The position numbers and the translations under genes are program-made. DNA of 64,000 nt from contig VICG01000017.1 in the NCBI GenBank assembly GCA_008692225.1, positions 248,001 through 312,000 of the forward strand. The letters are read 5' to 3'. Shown here piece by piece: positions 23,957-36,501 of this stretch. The DNA is from Monilinia fructicola. Lineage: Eukaryota > Ascomycota > Leotiomycetes > Helotiales > Sclerotiniaceae. How positions within the stretch are numbered: the stretch's first letter is position 1; every line of letters starts with the position of its first letter. The notes under the pieces were generated by a model. The model was not told where the DNA came from. It ran no database searches and saw only the letters and a program-made list of their open reading frames with translations.

Positions 23957-24892
23957 AATCATCTATACTATATTTTGTTTACCCTCTCTATTTGGTTATT
24001 CTTAAAAAATACTATATATTATTTGTAAAATTTGATAACTTAATAATCATTTTACCTTTATAAAATACCTTTATTCATTACTTTATTGAATAATATAAAA
24101 ATCATTTTCCTAATCAGCTTAGCTTTAATTATAACTTTTTTATTATTAATAGCTTTGATCTTTATAAATCTCAAATTCGAATACGTTTTGATTTGATATT
24201 TTTTTCAAAAAAGAACTAATTGCTTTATTTTATATTTTAATTATTATATTTAAAACTTTATACATCTTATTTTATAAACTTTAATATCGAATCTTTTAAA
24301 CATCTTTTATAAAGTTATAAAAATATATTTAAAGATTGATTCTTTTCTTTCCAATTATATAATTAATATATAACTAAATATTTGTTGATTTTTTAAGCAT
24401 TTCTTATAAAATAATTAATAATCTTATATATTATCGAAATTTGAGATTTTTATATAAAAAGAAATTATAATTCTTTTATTATTATTTTTAATCATAGATT
24501 AATATATAAGAGATTAAACTATATTTTTAGATTAGAAATCTAATATATTTTGTTTAGATCTAATATCTTCTTTATTTAATATTTTTAATTTAATAATATT
24601 ATAATAGAAAAAATTTTCGCTTTTCAATTAATATAAAATCCATTAAAAAAACTTAGTCTATTAAAAAATTATTAATATATACTTTAAAATATTAAAAATA
24701 TAACTAAATAAAATAATTCTAATATATATAATATATAAAATAATAAAAACAAAAATGAAAGAGGTCTATTATTTTTAAAAGATAATTATATAAATTCTAT
24801 AATTTCCTAGTTTTATAATCATTTGATAACGATAATTCGACTTAATTTAAATTGAAAAAAGGTTATGAATAATGTTAATATCTTTCTTAATT
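23957..24892 (-). mobile_element. Left end of a longer TIR-2 variant, broken by the copia insertion
   Basis: After TA (23955-23956) the sequence runs AATCATCTATACTATATTTT then ACCCTCTCTATTTGGTTATT. This matches the TIR-2 terminus, and its inner TTCTTAAAAAATACTATATA matches the inverse of the variant end at 20212. The minus-strand translation at about 24090-24250 ends in a Lys/Ile/Asn-rich tail that might be a decayed transposase C-terminus, but no defining residue is visible. The copia element inserted at 24893 interrupts it. The far end was not found. Confidence 0.4.
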
Positions 24893-24897
24893 ATTTT

Positions 24898-25086
24898 TGT
24901 TGGGAAATGGATCATGTGATATTGAGTTGCTATACGAATAATACGTTTAACCGTATTGGGCATACTAATACCTTAAGGACATTTATAAAGTTATTCTTTA
25001 TTCTATAGATTATATAGAGAATAATAATGATGATATACTAATAGATTTAAGTACTTATACTTTAATTAATCAAGTTTATATTAACA
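24898..25086 (+). repeat. 5' LTR of copia element A
   Basis: This 189-bp LTR starts TGTTGGGAAATGG and ends TTATATTAACA. It is the least mutated of the four copia LTRs at its 5' end, keeping ATGTGATATTGAGTTGC and several CG dinucleotides. The ATTTT target duplication precedes it. Confidence 0.92.
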
Positions 25087-25919
25087 TTAATTAATGATAT
25101 TATAAATTAAACTTTAAGTCTACGATTTAATATTAAGTATTAAAGAATTTATTTTAAGATTGATAGAAATTTTAAAGAGATTATTAAATCAAATATAAAT
25201 CTATTAAATAAGTTTCTCTATTAATCTTAATAATACTAACAAATATATTTTAAATCATAATTCTATTAGATAGAATCTTCTATAAAAGAATAATATTTAA
25301 AAAGTTAAAACTATCAAAAAGAACAGAATTATACTTACGTTTACTATGTATTCTTTATATTGTATATTATATAAAAATCTTTATTCTTATATTCATACTT
25401 TTATTCTACTTTTTTCTTTATATTCTATTTTATAACTTTATATTCTATACTATTATTTTTATACTACAAAATAACTATCTCAACTACTTCAAATCAAGCT
25501 TTAAAGTATAATCTAATCGTTTTTTTTAATGGCTATCAATGTATACAACAAATTATATAATAAAAATCAATCAAATTATTATAAGAACTAATATACAATT
25601 ATATTAATATTAAATTTAATAAATAAAATTATCAATAAAAAGAATTTATCGAAATATATAAAATATAAACAAAAATAATATACAAAATACAATATATACA
25701 ACAATAACCTTACAAATATCTTCTATTTCAACTTTAAGATATTTATCCTATATAAGATATTAATGATTTATTAATTTAATGTTTAATAATTTCAAAAGAT
25801 TTTGAGAAATAAAAGATTTAATATATTTTTAGCAAATATAGATATACAGTATATATTATATAATCAAGTGTAACAAAAAGATACTATACTATAGATAAAA
25901 TAACAAATTAAAAAGCTTT

Positions 25920-26140
25920 TATATAAGCGGGGTAATAATATATTAGAAATTCTTTTGAAAGATATTAAAAAAATAATCAATAATAATATAACTAAGGTTA
26001 CACTGGTACAATATAATGCAAATTCGGACAATGGTAACAACAATAATTATAATCTAAATGATTTAGATAATAAAGAATCTAATAAAAATAGTATAGAAAA
26101 AAGTTTTGAAAAAAATCAATTAAATAATAAAAAAAATTAA
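25920..26140 (+). pseudogene. Gag/leader region remnant of copia element A
   Basis: An open frame of 61 codons from 25955 encodes KDIKKIINNNITKVTLVQYN followed by a D/N-rich segment. The inverted copy in element B (about 35262-35460) preserves the same peptide with scattered substitutions. This is a real ancestral coding region and not chance. It lies about 850 bp after the 5' LTR, where copia Gag begins. No zinc knuckle was seen. The Met is probably not the original start. Confidence 0.6.
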
Positions 26141-27679
26141 AAAGCTTTTTAATAATAATATATATTTAATGCTTTATTAAATTTATAGAAGTTTTATTTG
26201 TTTAAAAAGAAATATAATAGAAATAATAATAATTTCAATTATAAACTCTTGATTTTCTATAAGATATTATATTAAGTAAAGCTTTCAAGTAAACAATTTT
26301 TTTAAATATTTTTTATAATACTTTAAAATAAAACATTAATTTATTATTATACAAACAAAAATAATTTATTAACAAATTTTAAAAGACTATATATGTATAT
26401 TAAATAAGAGTTTAAAAAAAATCAATATAAACAAAATATGCTTTAAAAATAGAATAAGATTACTCTTATAAAAGTTAAACCAAAAAATTTAGATAAAACT
26501 CTTAGTGTATCCTTTTATATAATAATGCTAGAACTATAAGAACTTTAAATACAACTATAAAAAAAAATAAAGGATTTAATACATTTCTATAATAAGCTAA
26601 TAATTGTTTGTTATAAGGTACTAGTATATAATTTTGCTTATTTTAATACTAAAAAAAGTGTTTTAGGATTAATATAGCAATTAAAGTAAGTTTTTATTAT
26701 ATAAAAATTATATAAAGGGTAAAATTTAATGTTCTTTGTAAATTAAAGATTTCGAAGGAATAATAATAATAATCTAAAAAATAATTTATAAAATAAAGAT
26801 TTACATTCTTAAAATAGTTTAAAAACTTATTTATTTAATAATTAATCATCCTATAATAACTTTAAATCCGTTAAACAATATTAAATTTATAAAAAAAAAG
26901 GCTATTAATCAGTTAATCATTTTCAACAAAAGCAAAATGATTAAAAATATAAATAAAAAAAGAAATTTGATAAAAACAATAATAATAAATTTTAAAAGTG
27001 ATATATTTAATAATTAATAAAATATAAAAGAAAAAAGGGTATTAATAAAAATTAAGTATTCATTGCTTTTTTTATAGATTATAATCCTAAAAAAAAAAGA
27101 GAATAATTTATTTATTATTAGTTTTAAACCAATTGATAATAAAACAATTATTAAATTATGAATTATTTGAATATTATAATATACTATTATAGAAAAAAAA
27201 ATCTTAATTGGAAAAGAGTTATTATATTTAAAATAAATATTCGAATACAAAATTCTTTAGAATTTGTATTGATATAAAAGCAATTTATAAATCTATTATT
27301 AAAAAAAGCTAATTCGAAGCATAATAGAAGATATTAAACATTTTAATTAATATTTTTAAAATAAAAGCTGTGAATATAATATTTGGCTAGAGTGATAGAA
27401 TTAGTTCAATTAAATCTATTAATATTTGTTTTCCTTTTGGAATAGTAGAATTTTATATTTTATAAACGAATACATCATTTTTATTGTTTCTAGTAGATAT
27501 GGATTGATTTAAAATTGTATTTAACAATTGTATTAATATTCTTTATATTTCGAATAAAGATTTTCTGATTTGCTAATAAAATGAGAATTTATTTTTATTA
27601 TAAAAGATCGATTTGAATAATTTTATTTAGGATTTGATTTAATATAATAAATGTTATTTAACAAATATGAATCTTCGTT

Positions 27680-28170
27680 AATTATATCAATATTTCGGAT
27701 ATTCATTAGCTTGCAAATTCTATAAGGTATTGCAATATGCTGGATATAATAAAAGTTATAATATAATTAAGTATTTTACAAAATACTATAAATAATATTA
27801 ATTTTATAGTAAATCTTTTGAACATTTCAAATTCTTATTATAGGATAATAAAGAATTTAATTATATTATTCTTATAAAATATTATATATATTATAAATTA
27901 ATTTATTTTTTATATTATTGATAAAACTACAAAATATCAAATAATTAAATAATTAACAAATATAATAACAAAGTATATATAAAATATACTTTGGGAATAT
28001 TGGATTAATATATATTTAGGATTTTTGGATTATATTATATATAATGTAGATAAGAATTTTAATAATAAGGAATTTGTTTAAAATACTATATCAATAGCTA
28101 TTATTATAAAATATATATTAATTGAAACTTATAATTCGATTGGATTGATAAAGTGTTATTATAAACTATT
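27680..28170 (+). pseudogene. Copia integrase remnant (element A)
   Basis: At about 27680-27790 the frame reads LYQYFGYSLACKFYKVLQYA, then NIIKYFTKYYK. This is the decayed HHCC zinc-binding domain (HxRxGHxSxxxLxxxL...C..C). At about 28030-28150, after frame changes, segments reading FGLYYI and, further on, NSIGLIKCYYKL match the copia core ending in a GLxERYH-like stretch. The His and Cys ligands have mostly become Tyr, as expected from C-to-T and G-to-A changes. Element B has the same block at about 33600-33710. Confidence 0.75.
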
Positions 28171-29149
28171 AAAATAAACATATTATATTATTAACAAAAA
28201 AATATTGGAATTTAATTTATTTAAACAAATAATATTATAAATAACTATAAAAACTATTAACAATATTATTAAATTAAATAATATTATATTAACTTTTTTA
28301 ATATATAATGTATACTTTTGTATAACTATTATTAATATATTGATAATAACTATAGTAAAATAAGCTAATACTATTAAGAAAGTTATAACTAAAATTCGAT
28401 ATATTAATACTAAGCATTAAATAGTCGATATATTTTATATATAAGATAAATTATTTATTTTAACAATTTATAAACTATTTATTAATTTTAACATTTTAAT
28501 ATAGTAAAAGAGTAAAAGAACAAAATCAAAAAAATGAATAAAACCTTATATATTATTTAGAATAAAAAAGGAGATATATATTATTAAATTAACAAATAAA
28601 TTAACGGATTTTTGATTTGCTTTAATAAAACCATTTTATATTTCATTTAAAAAAAAAAAATAATAAAATAAAAAAAAAGAGAAATGTTATATTTCAAAAA
28701 ATATTACGTTTTATAATACTATTAGCGAATCAATCTATTTAATGATTATATTAAAAGATAAAGAATAACTTAAAGAACAAAATAATAATAATCTAGAATC
28801 TATTTTAAATTTCAATATTTTTCGATAAAAAAAATATTTATTATAATAAATTTGCTAAACTTTTCGTTAATAATAATAATTTATTATTAGTATATATTAA
28901 ATTAAAATTTAAAGAATTTGATAGATTAATAAAGAATAGAGTATTCAATATTATATCAAAATGAGATATTTTATTGAAAACCAAATCTTCAAATTAAGAT
29001 TTGTTAATAAAATAAAGAATAAAGATATAAATAAAGTATATTCAAAATCTTAATTTGTAATTTAAGTATATAAAAATAATAACAAAATTAACGTTTTAAT
29101 ATAATCATTTGTTATTTAATATATTAATTAATGTATTATTATAAAATTT

Positions 29150-29560
29150 GTAACTATATTAAGAATTTCGTTTTTAAAAGTATTTGTATATTTGAAAAAT
29201 ATTATTTAAGTATATATTTAATTTATTACAAATCTTAATAAAATGTTTATATTAAAATATTAAAGAAAATAAAATTAAAAAAATTTTATTTTGTATATAA
29301 TTAAATTACTTTATAATATTCTTAAAGCAAAAAATCATTAGTTTATTATATATTATAGCTATTATAAGCATAAATTCGATATAAAAATTAATTAATACAA
29401 TTTATATTTTTTATATATTAATACAAAAAAATTTAGTATAGTTAGATTATAAATTGATGATATATTTATAATAGCGGATAAAGAATTTGCATTTTTAAAA
29501 TAAAAACAATTTGAAAAAGCATATTTTATAATTAAGTATTATAGGAAACTTTAAAAAAAT
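29150..29560 (+). pseudogene. Copia reverse transcriptase remnant (element A)
   Basis: The frame reads IIKLLYNILKAKNHW (LYGIPEAGxHW in the family), then YYKHKFDIK, then INTKKFSIVRL, a stop, and IDDIFIIADKEFA. The last part is the catalytic box. In one fungal copia lineage the usual YVDD is QTDD. The stop here sits where a CAA codon would be, and Thr has become Ile, both explained by C-to-T. This places the element in that lineage (family knowledge plus inference). RNase H should follow to about 30450 but is unreadable. Confidence 0.78.
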
Positions 29561-30473
29561 ATATATTTCAAATTTAACGAAGGATTTATAACATTTTAAA
29601 CAAATGATATTTATCTTAATTAGAAAAAGTAATGTAATAATATATATATAATTTAAGTAAAAAATACAAATATTTTAAATACTAAAGCAAAAACACAAAA
29701 AAATATTATATTGAAAAATCAATATATTATTTAAAAAGTATAAAAAGTATATTTATAATTGTTTGTTAATTAAAAATATTATATTATTTTTTTATTACTA
29801 TTTAAATAATTAATCTAAAAAAATAATATAAAAAAGTTAAATAAAATTCTTAAATAGCAAATTAAGAATCTATTAAAAAGTTTGAACTTTATTTTCTTTG
29901 ATATAAATTTAATTAAATTAACTATATTTATAAATATATTATTTATTAATAACCTTAATTTTTCTTTTCAAATTAAATATATTATATATTTTATTAATAA
30001 ATATAATAATACTAATATTATATATTAGTTATTTATTAAATATAAAAGAATTAGAAAAAGCATATTAGCTTTAAAATTATATATAAATTAGTATTTAATT
30101 TTAATATAAAAGTTGTAATTAAAAGGATTATTAACATTATTTTATAATCTAAAAAACAAATTTTATTTATTATTTGTATTAATTCAAAATTATTATATAA
30201 ACTATTAATCAAATTAAGTATTATAATAGAAAAGAGATTTATAATTAATATTATATTTTTTCGATTATTATATAAATATATTTATATAAAAAGATTATAA
30301 AAATCAAATAGATTAAGAAAAATTCTAATTTTGTAAATACAATAACTAAGAATAAACTTTATTAAATATTAAAGAATTTGATTAATATTAATAAATTATT
30401 AATTAAAAAGTTTATATAAAAAAAAAAAGTAAAAACTAAATACATAATCTTTTGATTTTTAAATAATTGTTAA

Positions 30474-30662
30474 TATTAGAAAATGGATTATATAATATTA
30501 AATTGCTATATAAATAATATATTTAATCGTATTAAATATACTAATACCTCGAGGATATCTATAAAATCGTTCTCTATTCTATAGGTTATATAAAGAATAA
30601 CAACGATCATATACTAATAGATTTAAATACTTATACTTTAACTAACCAAGTTTATACTAACA
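30474..30662 (+). repeat. 3' LTR of copia element A
   Basis: It is the same length as the 5' LTR. The start TGTTGGG has become TATTAGA by three G-to-A changes, and the end CTAACA is intact. My hand alignment with 24898-25086 gives 33 transitions and one transversion. ATTTT follows. Confidence 0.92.
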
Positions 30663-30667
30663 ATTTT

Positions 30668-30711
30668 AATATAATAAAACTTATAATCCATTAGTTTGAA
30701 GTAATAATAAA
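30668..30711. other. Spacer between the two copia elements
   Basis: Only 44 bp separate the two target duplications. It is ordinary A+T-rich sequence and would form the loop of an inverted repeat between elements A and B. Confidence 0.85.
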
Positions 30712-30716
30712 CCCTC

Positions 30717-30905
30717 TATTGGTATAAACTTAATTAGTTAAAGTGTAAGTACTTAAATTTATTAGTATATTATTATTATTATTCTTTATATAACCTATGG
30801 AATAAAAGATAATTTTATAGATGTCCTTAAAGTGTTAGTATGCTTAATACAGTTAAATGTATTATTTGTATAACAATTTAATATTATATAATTTATTTTC
30901 TAATA
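30717..30905 (-). repeat. 3' LTR of copia element B
   Basis: This 189-bp LTR is in inverted orientation. On the plus strand it starts TATTGGTATAAAC (the LTR end with CA mutated to TA) and ends TTATTTTCTAATA (the mutated TGTCGGGAAAT start). The CCCTC target duplication precedes it. Confidence 0.88.
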
Positions 30906-31919
30906 TTTAGTAATTATTTAAAGGTTAAAAAATTATATATTTAATTTTTACTTTTGTTTTATTTATATAGATTTTTTAATTATTAATTTATTAGTAATAA
31001 TTAAATTCCTTAATGTTTGATAAGGTTTATTTTTGATTATTGTATTTATAGGATTAAAATTTTTATTAATTTATTTAATCTTTATAATCTTTTTATGTTT
31101 ATATAACTATTAAAAAGATATAATATCGATTATAAGTTTCTTTTTTATTATAATATTCAATTTAGTTAATAATTCATATAATAATTTTAAATCGATATAA
31201 ATAATAAATAGAATTTTTTTTTGAATTTTAAAATAATATTAATAGTTCTTTTAATTATAACTTTTATATTAAAGTTGAATATTAGTTTATATAGCTTTAA
31301 AATTAATATGTTTTTTGTAATTCTTTTGTATTTAATAAATAATTAATATATAATATTAGTATTATTATATTTATTAAAAAATATATATAATATATCCAAT
31401 TTAAAAGAAAAAATCAAGGTTATTAATAAATAATACATTTGTAAATATAATTAATTTGATTAAATTTATATTAAAGGAAATAAAGTTAAAACTTTTTAAT
31501 AGATTATTAATTTGCTATTTAAAAATTTTATTTAATTATTTTATATTATTCTTTTTTAAATTAATTATTTAAATAACAATAAAAAGATAATATAATACTT
31601 TTAATTAATAAATGGTTATAATATATACTTTTTATATTTTCTAAACAATATATTAATTTTTTGATATAATATTCTTTTGTTTTTTTTCTTTAATACTTAA
31701 AATATCTATATTCTCTATTTAAGTTATATATATTATTATATTGTTTTTTTGATTAAAATAAATATTATTTATTTGAAATATTATAAATTCTTTGTTGAAT
31801 TTAAATAGTATATTTTTTTAAAGTTTTTTATAATCTTTAATTATAAAATATACTTTGTTAAATTGTTTTTATTTTAAAAACGTAAATTCTTTATTTATTA
31901 TTATAAATATATTGTTAAT

Positions 31920-32132
31920 TTATAATTTAATTATATTAAATTCTTTTGTATTAATATATAAAAGATATAAATTGTATATTAATTGCTTTATATTAAGTTT
32001 ATTTTTATAATAATTATAATATATAATAAACCAATGATTTTCTATTTTAGGAATATTATAAAAAAATCCATTTATATACAAAATAAAGCTTTTTTCCAAT
32101 TTTAGTTTCTTTAATACTTTAATATAAAACAT
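31920..32132 (-). pseudogene. Copia reverse transcriptase remnant ORF (element B)
   Basis: A 70-codon open frame survives: FFYNIPKIENHWFIIYYNYY, then KNKLNIKQLIYNLYLLYINT and KEFNIIKL. It corresponds to the RT thumb-side block LYGIPEAGxHW...YHxHHKxKL...STYDPCLLxT that precedes the catalytic box. The stop immediately after KL is the same CAA-to-TAA position as in element A, just before the DD pair (IDDIF in A, INNIF in B). It is not a gene in its own right. Confidence 0.75.
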
Positions 32133-33599
32133 TTTATTAAGATTTGTAATAAATTAAGTATATATTTGAATAATATTTTTTAGATATATAATAAATACTT
32201 TTAAAGATAAAATTCTTAATATAATTGCAAATATTATAATAATATATTGATTAATATATTAAATAGTTAATGATTATATTAAAACGTTAATTTTATTATT
32301 ATTTTTATATATTTAAATTATAAATTAAGATTTTAAATATGCTTTATTTGTATTCTTTTTTTTTATTAATAAATCTTAATTTAAAGATCCTAATTCCTAA
32401 TAGAATATCTAATTTCAGTATAATATTAAATACTTTATTCTTTATTAGCTTATTAAATTCCTTATATTTTAATTTAGTATATATTAATAATGAATTATTA
32501 TTATTAATGAAAATTGTAATAAACTTATTATAATAAGTATTTTCTTTATTAAAAAATACTAAAATCTAAAGTAGATCCTAAATTATTATTATTTTATTTT
32601 TTAAATTGCTTTTTATCTTTTAATATAATCATTAAATAAATTGATTCTTTAATAATATTATAAAAATATAATACTTCCTAAAATATAATTTTTTCCTTTT
32701 TTTTAATCTTATTATTTTCTTTCTTTTTAATTAAAATATAAAATAGTTTTTTTAAAATTGATTGAAAATCTATTAGTTTATTTATTAATTTAATAATATA
32801 TATCTTCCCTTTTATTTTAAATAATATATAAAATCCTATTCACTTCTTTAATTCTGTTTTTTTACCTTTTTATTATACCAAAACGTTAAAATTAATAAGT
32901 AATTTATAAATTGCTAAAATAAATAATTTATTCTATATACAAAGTATATCAACCATTTAACGCTTAGTATTAATATATTAAATTCTAATTATAGCTTTTT
33001 TAATAATATTAATTTGTTTTATAATAAATATTATAAATATATTAATAATAGTTATATAAGAATATACTCTATATACCAAAAAAGTTAATACAATATCATT
33101 TAATCTAATAATATTATTAATAGCTTTTATAACTATTTGTAATATTATTTATTTAGATAAATTAAATTCTAATATTTTTTTATTAATAATATAATATGCT
33201 TATTTTAATAATTTATAATAAAGTTTTACTAATTCAATTAAATTATAAGCTTTAATTAATATATGTTTTATAATAATAATTATTAATATAGCATTTTAAA
33301 CAAACTCTTTATTGTCAAAATTCTTATTTGTATTATATATAATATAATCCAAAAATCTTAAATATATATTAATCCAATATTTCTGGAATATATCCTATAT
33401 ATATTTTGCTATTGTATTTATTGATTATTTAATTACTTAATATTTTGTGGTTTTATTAATAATATAAAAAATAAGTTAATTTACAATATACATAATATCA
33501 ATAAAAATAATATAATTGAATTTTATATTATTCTATAATAAAAATTTAAAATATTTAAAAGATTTATTATAAAATTAATATTGCTTATAATATTTTATA

Positions 33600-33710
33600 A
33601 AATGTTTAATTATATTATAATTTTCATTATATTCAGCATATTATAATACTTTATAGAATTTACAAGTTAATAAATATTCGAAATATTAATATAATTAATA
33701 AAGATCTATA
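33600..33710 (-). pseudogene. Copia integrase zinc-finger remnant (element B)
   Basis: The reverse complement contains AATATTTATTAACTTGTAAA and TAAAGTATTATAATATGCTG. These align base for base with the integrase zinc-finger block of element A at about 27690-27760, apart from transitions. It confirms that B carries the same pol. Confidence 0.75.
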
Positions 33711-35261
33711 TTTATTAAATAATATTTATTATATTAAATTAAATCCTAAGTAAAGTTATTTGAATTAATCTTTTATAACAAAAATAAATATTTATTTTGT
33801 TAGTAAATTAAAAAGTTTTTATTCGAAGTATAAAGAATATTAATATAATTATCAAATATAATTTTCAATCGATTTATCTTTGCTAAAAACAATAAAAATA
33901 GTATATTCGTTTATAGAATATAAAATTTTATTATTGTAAAAAAAAATATATTAATAAATTTAATCAAATTAATTTTATTACTTTAGCCAAATATTATATT
34001 TGTAGCTTTTACTTTAAATATATTAATTAAAGTATTTAATATTTTCTATTATACTTTGAATTAATTTCTTCTAATAATAAATTTATAGATTATTCTTATA
34101 TTAATACAAATTTTAAAGAATTTTATATTCAAATACCTACTTTAAGTATAATAACTTTTTTCCAATTAAGATTTCTTTTTTTCTATAATAATATATTATA
34201 ATACTTAAATAATTAATAATTTAACAATCGTATTACTATTAACTAATTTAAAATTAATAATAAAAAAAATATTTTCTTTTTTTTCTTTAAAATTATAATT
34301 TGCAAAAAAAGCAATAAATACTTAATTCTTATTAATGTTCTTTTCATCCTTATATTCCATTAATTATTAAATATATTGTTTTTAAAATTTATTATTACTT
34401 TTTTTATTAAATCTTTTTTTTATTTACATTTTTAATTATTTTGCTTTTATTAAAAATAATTAATTAATTAATAACTTTCTTTCTTACAAATTTAATATTA
34501 TTTAACGGATTTAAAGTTATTGTAGAATAATTGATTATTGGATAAATGAATCCTTAAACCATTTTAAGAATACAAATCTTTATTCTATAAATTATTTTTT
34601 AAATTATTATCATTATTCCTTTGAAATATTTAATCTATAAAAAATATTGAATTTTGCTTTTTGTATAATTTTTATACAATAATAATCTACTTTAACTACT
34701 ATATTAATTTTAAAATACTTTTTTTAATATCAAAATAAGCAAAATTATACATTAATACTTTATAATAAATAATTATTAGTTTATTATAAAAATATATTAA
34801 ATACCTTATTCCTTTTTATAATTATATCTAAAATTCTTATAGTTTCAATATTATTATATAAAAGAATACATTTAAAATCTTATCCGGATTCTTTATTTTA
34901 ACCCTTATAAAAATAATCTTATTTTATTTTTTAAATATATTTCGCTTATATTAATCTTCTTTAAACTTTTATTTAATATATATATATATAATCTTTTAAA
35001 ATCTATTAATAGATTATTTTTATTTATATAATAATAAATTAATATTTTATTTTAAAATATTATAAAAAATATTTAAAAAATTATTTATTTAAAAACTTTA
35101 TTTAATATAATATTTTATAGAAAATCAAAAGTTTATAATTGAAATTGTTATTATTTTTATTATTTTCTTTTAAATAAATAAAACTTTTTTAGATTTAATA
35201 GAATATTAAATATAATAGAATATTAAATATATATTATTATTAAAAAGCTTTTCAATCTTTT

Positions 35262-35460
35262 TTATTATTTAATTGATTTTCTTTAAAATCTTTCCTTATA
35301 TTATTTCTATTAAATTCTTTATCACTTTAATCGTTATTATCATCGCTGTTATTATTCAGATTTGCATTATATTATACTAATATAACTCTAGCTATATTAT
35401 TATTGATTATTTTTTTGATATCTTTTAAAAGAATTTTTGATATATTATTATCTCATTTAT
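35262..35460 (-). pseudogene. Gag/leader remnant of copia element B
   Basis: The minus strand encodes a leader related to that in element A (KDIKKIINNNIARVILV, a stop, then a D/N-rich stretch). Compared with A it keeps GCTAGAGTTATATT where A has ACTAAGGTTACACTGG, so the ancestral codons can be read from the pair. It contains a stop at the conserved Gln. Confidence 0.6.
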
Positions 35461-36307
35461 ATAAAAGTTTTTTAATTTATTGTTTTATCTATAATATAAT
35501 AATTTTTTGTTATATTTGATTATATAATATATACTATACATCTATACCTACTAAAGATATATTAAATTCTTTGTTCCTGAAAATCTTTCGAAATTATTAG
35601 ATATTAAACTAATGAATTATTAATATTTTTTGCAAAATAAATATCTTAAAATCAAAATAGAAAATATTTACAAGATTGTTATCATACACATTGTATTTTG
35701 CTTATTGTTTTTGTTTATATTTCATATATCTCAACAAATCCTTCTTATCAATAATTCTACTTATCAAATTTAATACTAATATAACTATATATCAATTTTT
35801 ATAATAATCCAACTAATTTTTATTATATAATTTATTATATATACTAATAACTATTAAGAAAACAATTAGATTATACTTTAAAGTTGGATTTAAAATAATT
35901 AAAGTAATTATTTTATAATGTAAAAATAGTAATATAAAATATAAAATTGTAATAAAAAAAAATATAGAAAAAAAAAATAAAATAAAAGTATAAATATAAA
36001 AATAAAGATTTTTATATAATATATAATATATAATATAAAGAATACATAGTAAATACAAATATAATTCTATTTTTTTTTGATAATTTTAATCTTTCAAATA
36101 TTATTCTTTTATAAAGAATTTTATTTAATAGAATTATAATTTAAAATATATTTGTTAACATTATTAAGATTAGTAAAAAAATCTACTTAATAGATTTATA
36201 TCTGGTTTAATGATTTTTTCCAAATTTTTACCAATCTTAAAATCAACTCCTTAATACCTAATATTAAATTATAGATTGAAAATCTAATTTGTAATATTAT
36301 TAATTAA

Positions 36308-36496
36308 TATTGATATAAACTTAATTAATTAAAATATAAATACTTAAATTTTTTAGTATATCATCGTTATTATTCTTTATATAATCTATAGAATAAAGGA
36401 TGACTTTATAGACATCCTTAAGGTGCTAGTATGTCTAATACGGTTAGACGTATTATTCGTACAGCAACTCAATATTACATAATCCATTTCCCGACC
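36308..36496 (-). repeat. 5' LTR of copia element B
   Basis: This 189-bp inverted LTR is well preserved near its 5' end (ACATAATCCATTTCCCGAC and TACGGTTAGACGTATTATTCG). The outermost base is C, not A, so the terminal TG reads GG on the element strand. It is followed by CCTTC. Confidence 0.88.
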
Positions 36497-36501
36497 CCTT
36501 C

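Larger units (their letters stand above)
24898..30662 (+). mobile_element. Complete RIP-degraded Ty1/copia retrotransposon (element A)
   Basis: A 5,765-bp element lies between 189-bp LTRs (24898-25086 and 30474-30662), with an exact ATTTT target duplication (24893-24897 and 30663-30667). The plus-strand order is Gag-like leader, integrase zinc finger (about 27680-27790), integrase core (about 27880-28170), then reverse transcriptase (about 29150-29560). Integrase before RT is the copia order. It has the same structure as element B on the opposite strand. All domains are interrupted by stops. Confidence 0.92.
30717..36496 (-). mobile_element. Complete RIP-degraded Ty1/copia retrotransposon (element B), inverted
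   Basis: A 5,780-bp copy of the same family as element A lies on the minus strand, with 189-bp LTRs at 30717-30905 and 36308-36496. The flanking pentamers are CCCTC (30712-30716) and CCTTC (36497-36501), a target duplication differing by one C-to-T. Its Gag leader (about 35262-35460), integrase zinc finger (about 33600-33710) and RT (31920-32132) line up in inverted order with element A. It inserted independently of A, since the two duplications differ. Confidence 0.9.

Noticed and set aside
27014..27250. 78-codon minus-strand frame
   Set aside because: It lies antisense within the plus-strand copia element A pol region and has no domain. A shadow.
32339..32533. 64-codon plus-strand frame
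   Set aside because: Antisense to the minus-strand copia element B; composition-driven shadow of the pol region.
35813..36058. 81-codon minus-strand frame between the copia B 5' LTR and its Gag leader
   Set aside because: Extremely I/L/Y/F-rich, no counterpart frame in element A, and located in the untranslated leader region. A chance product of A+T content.
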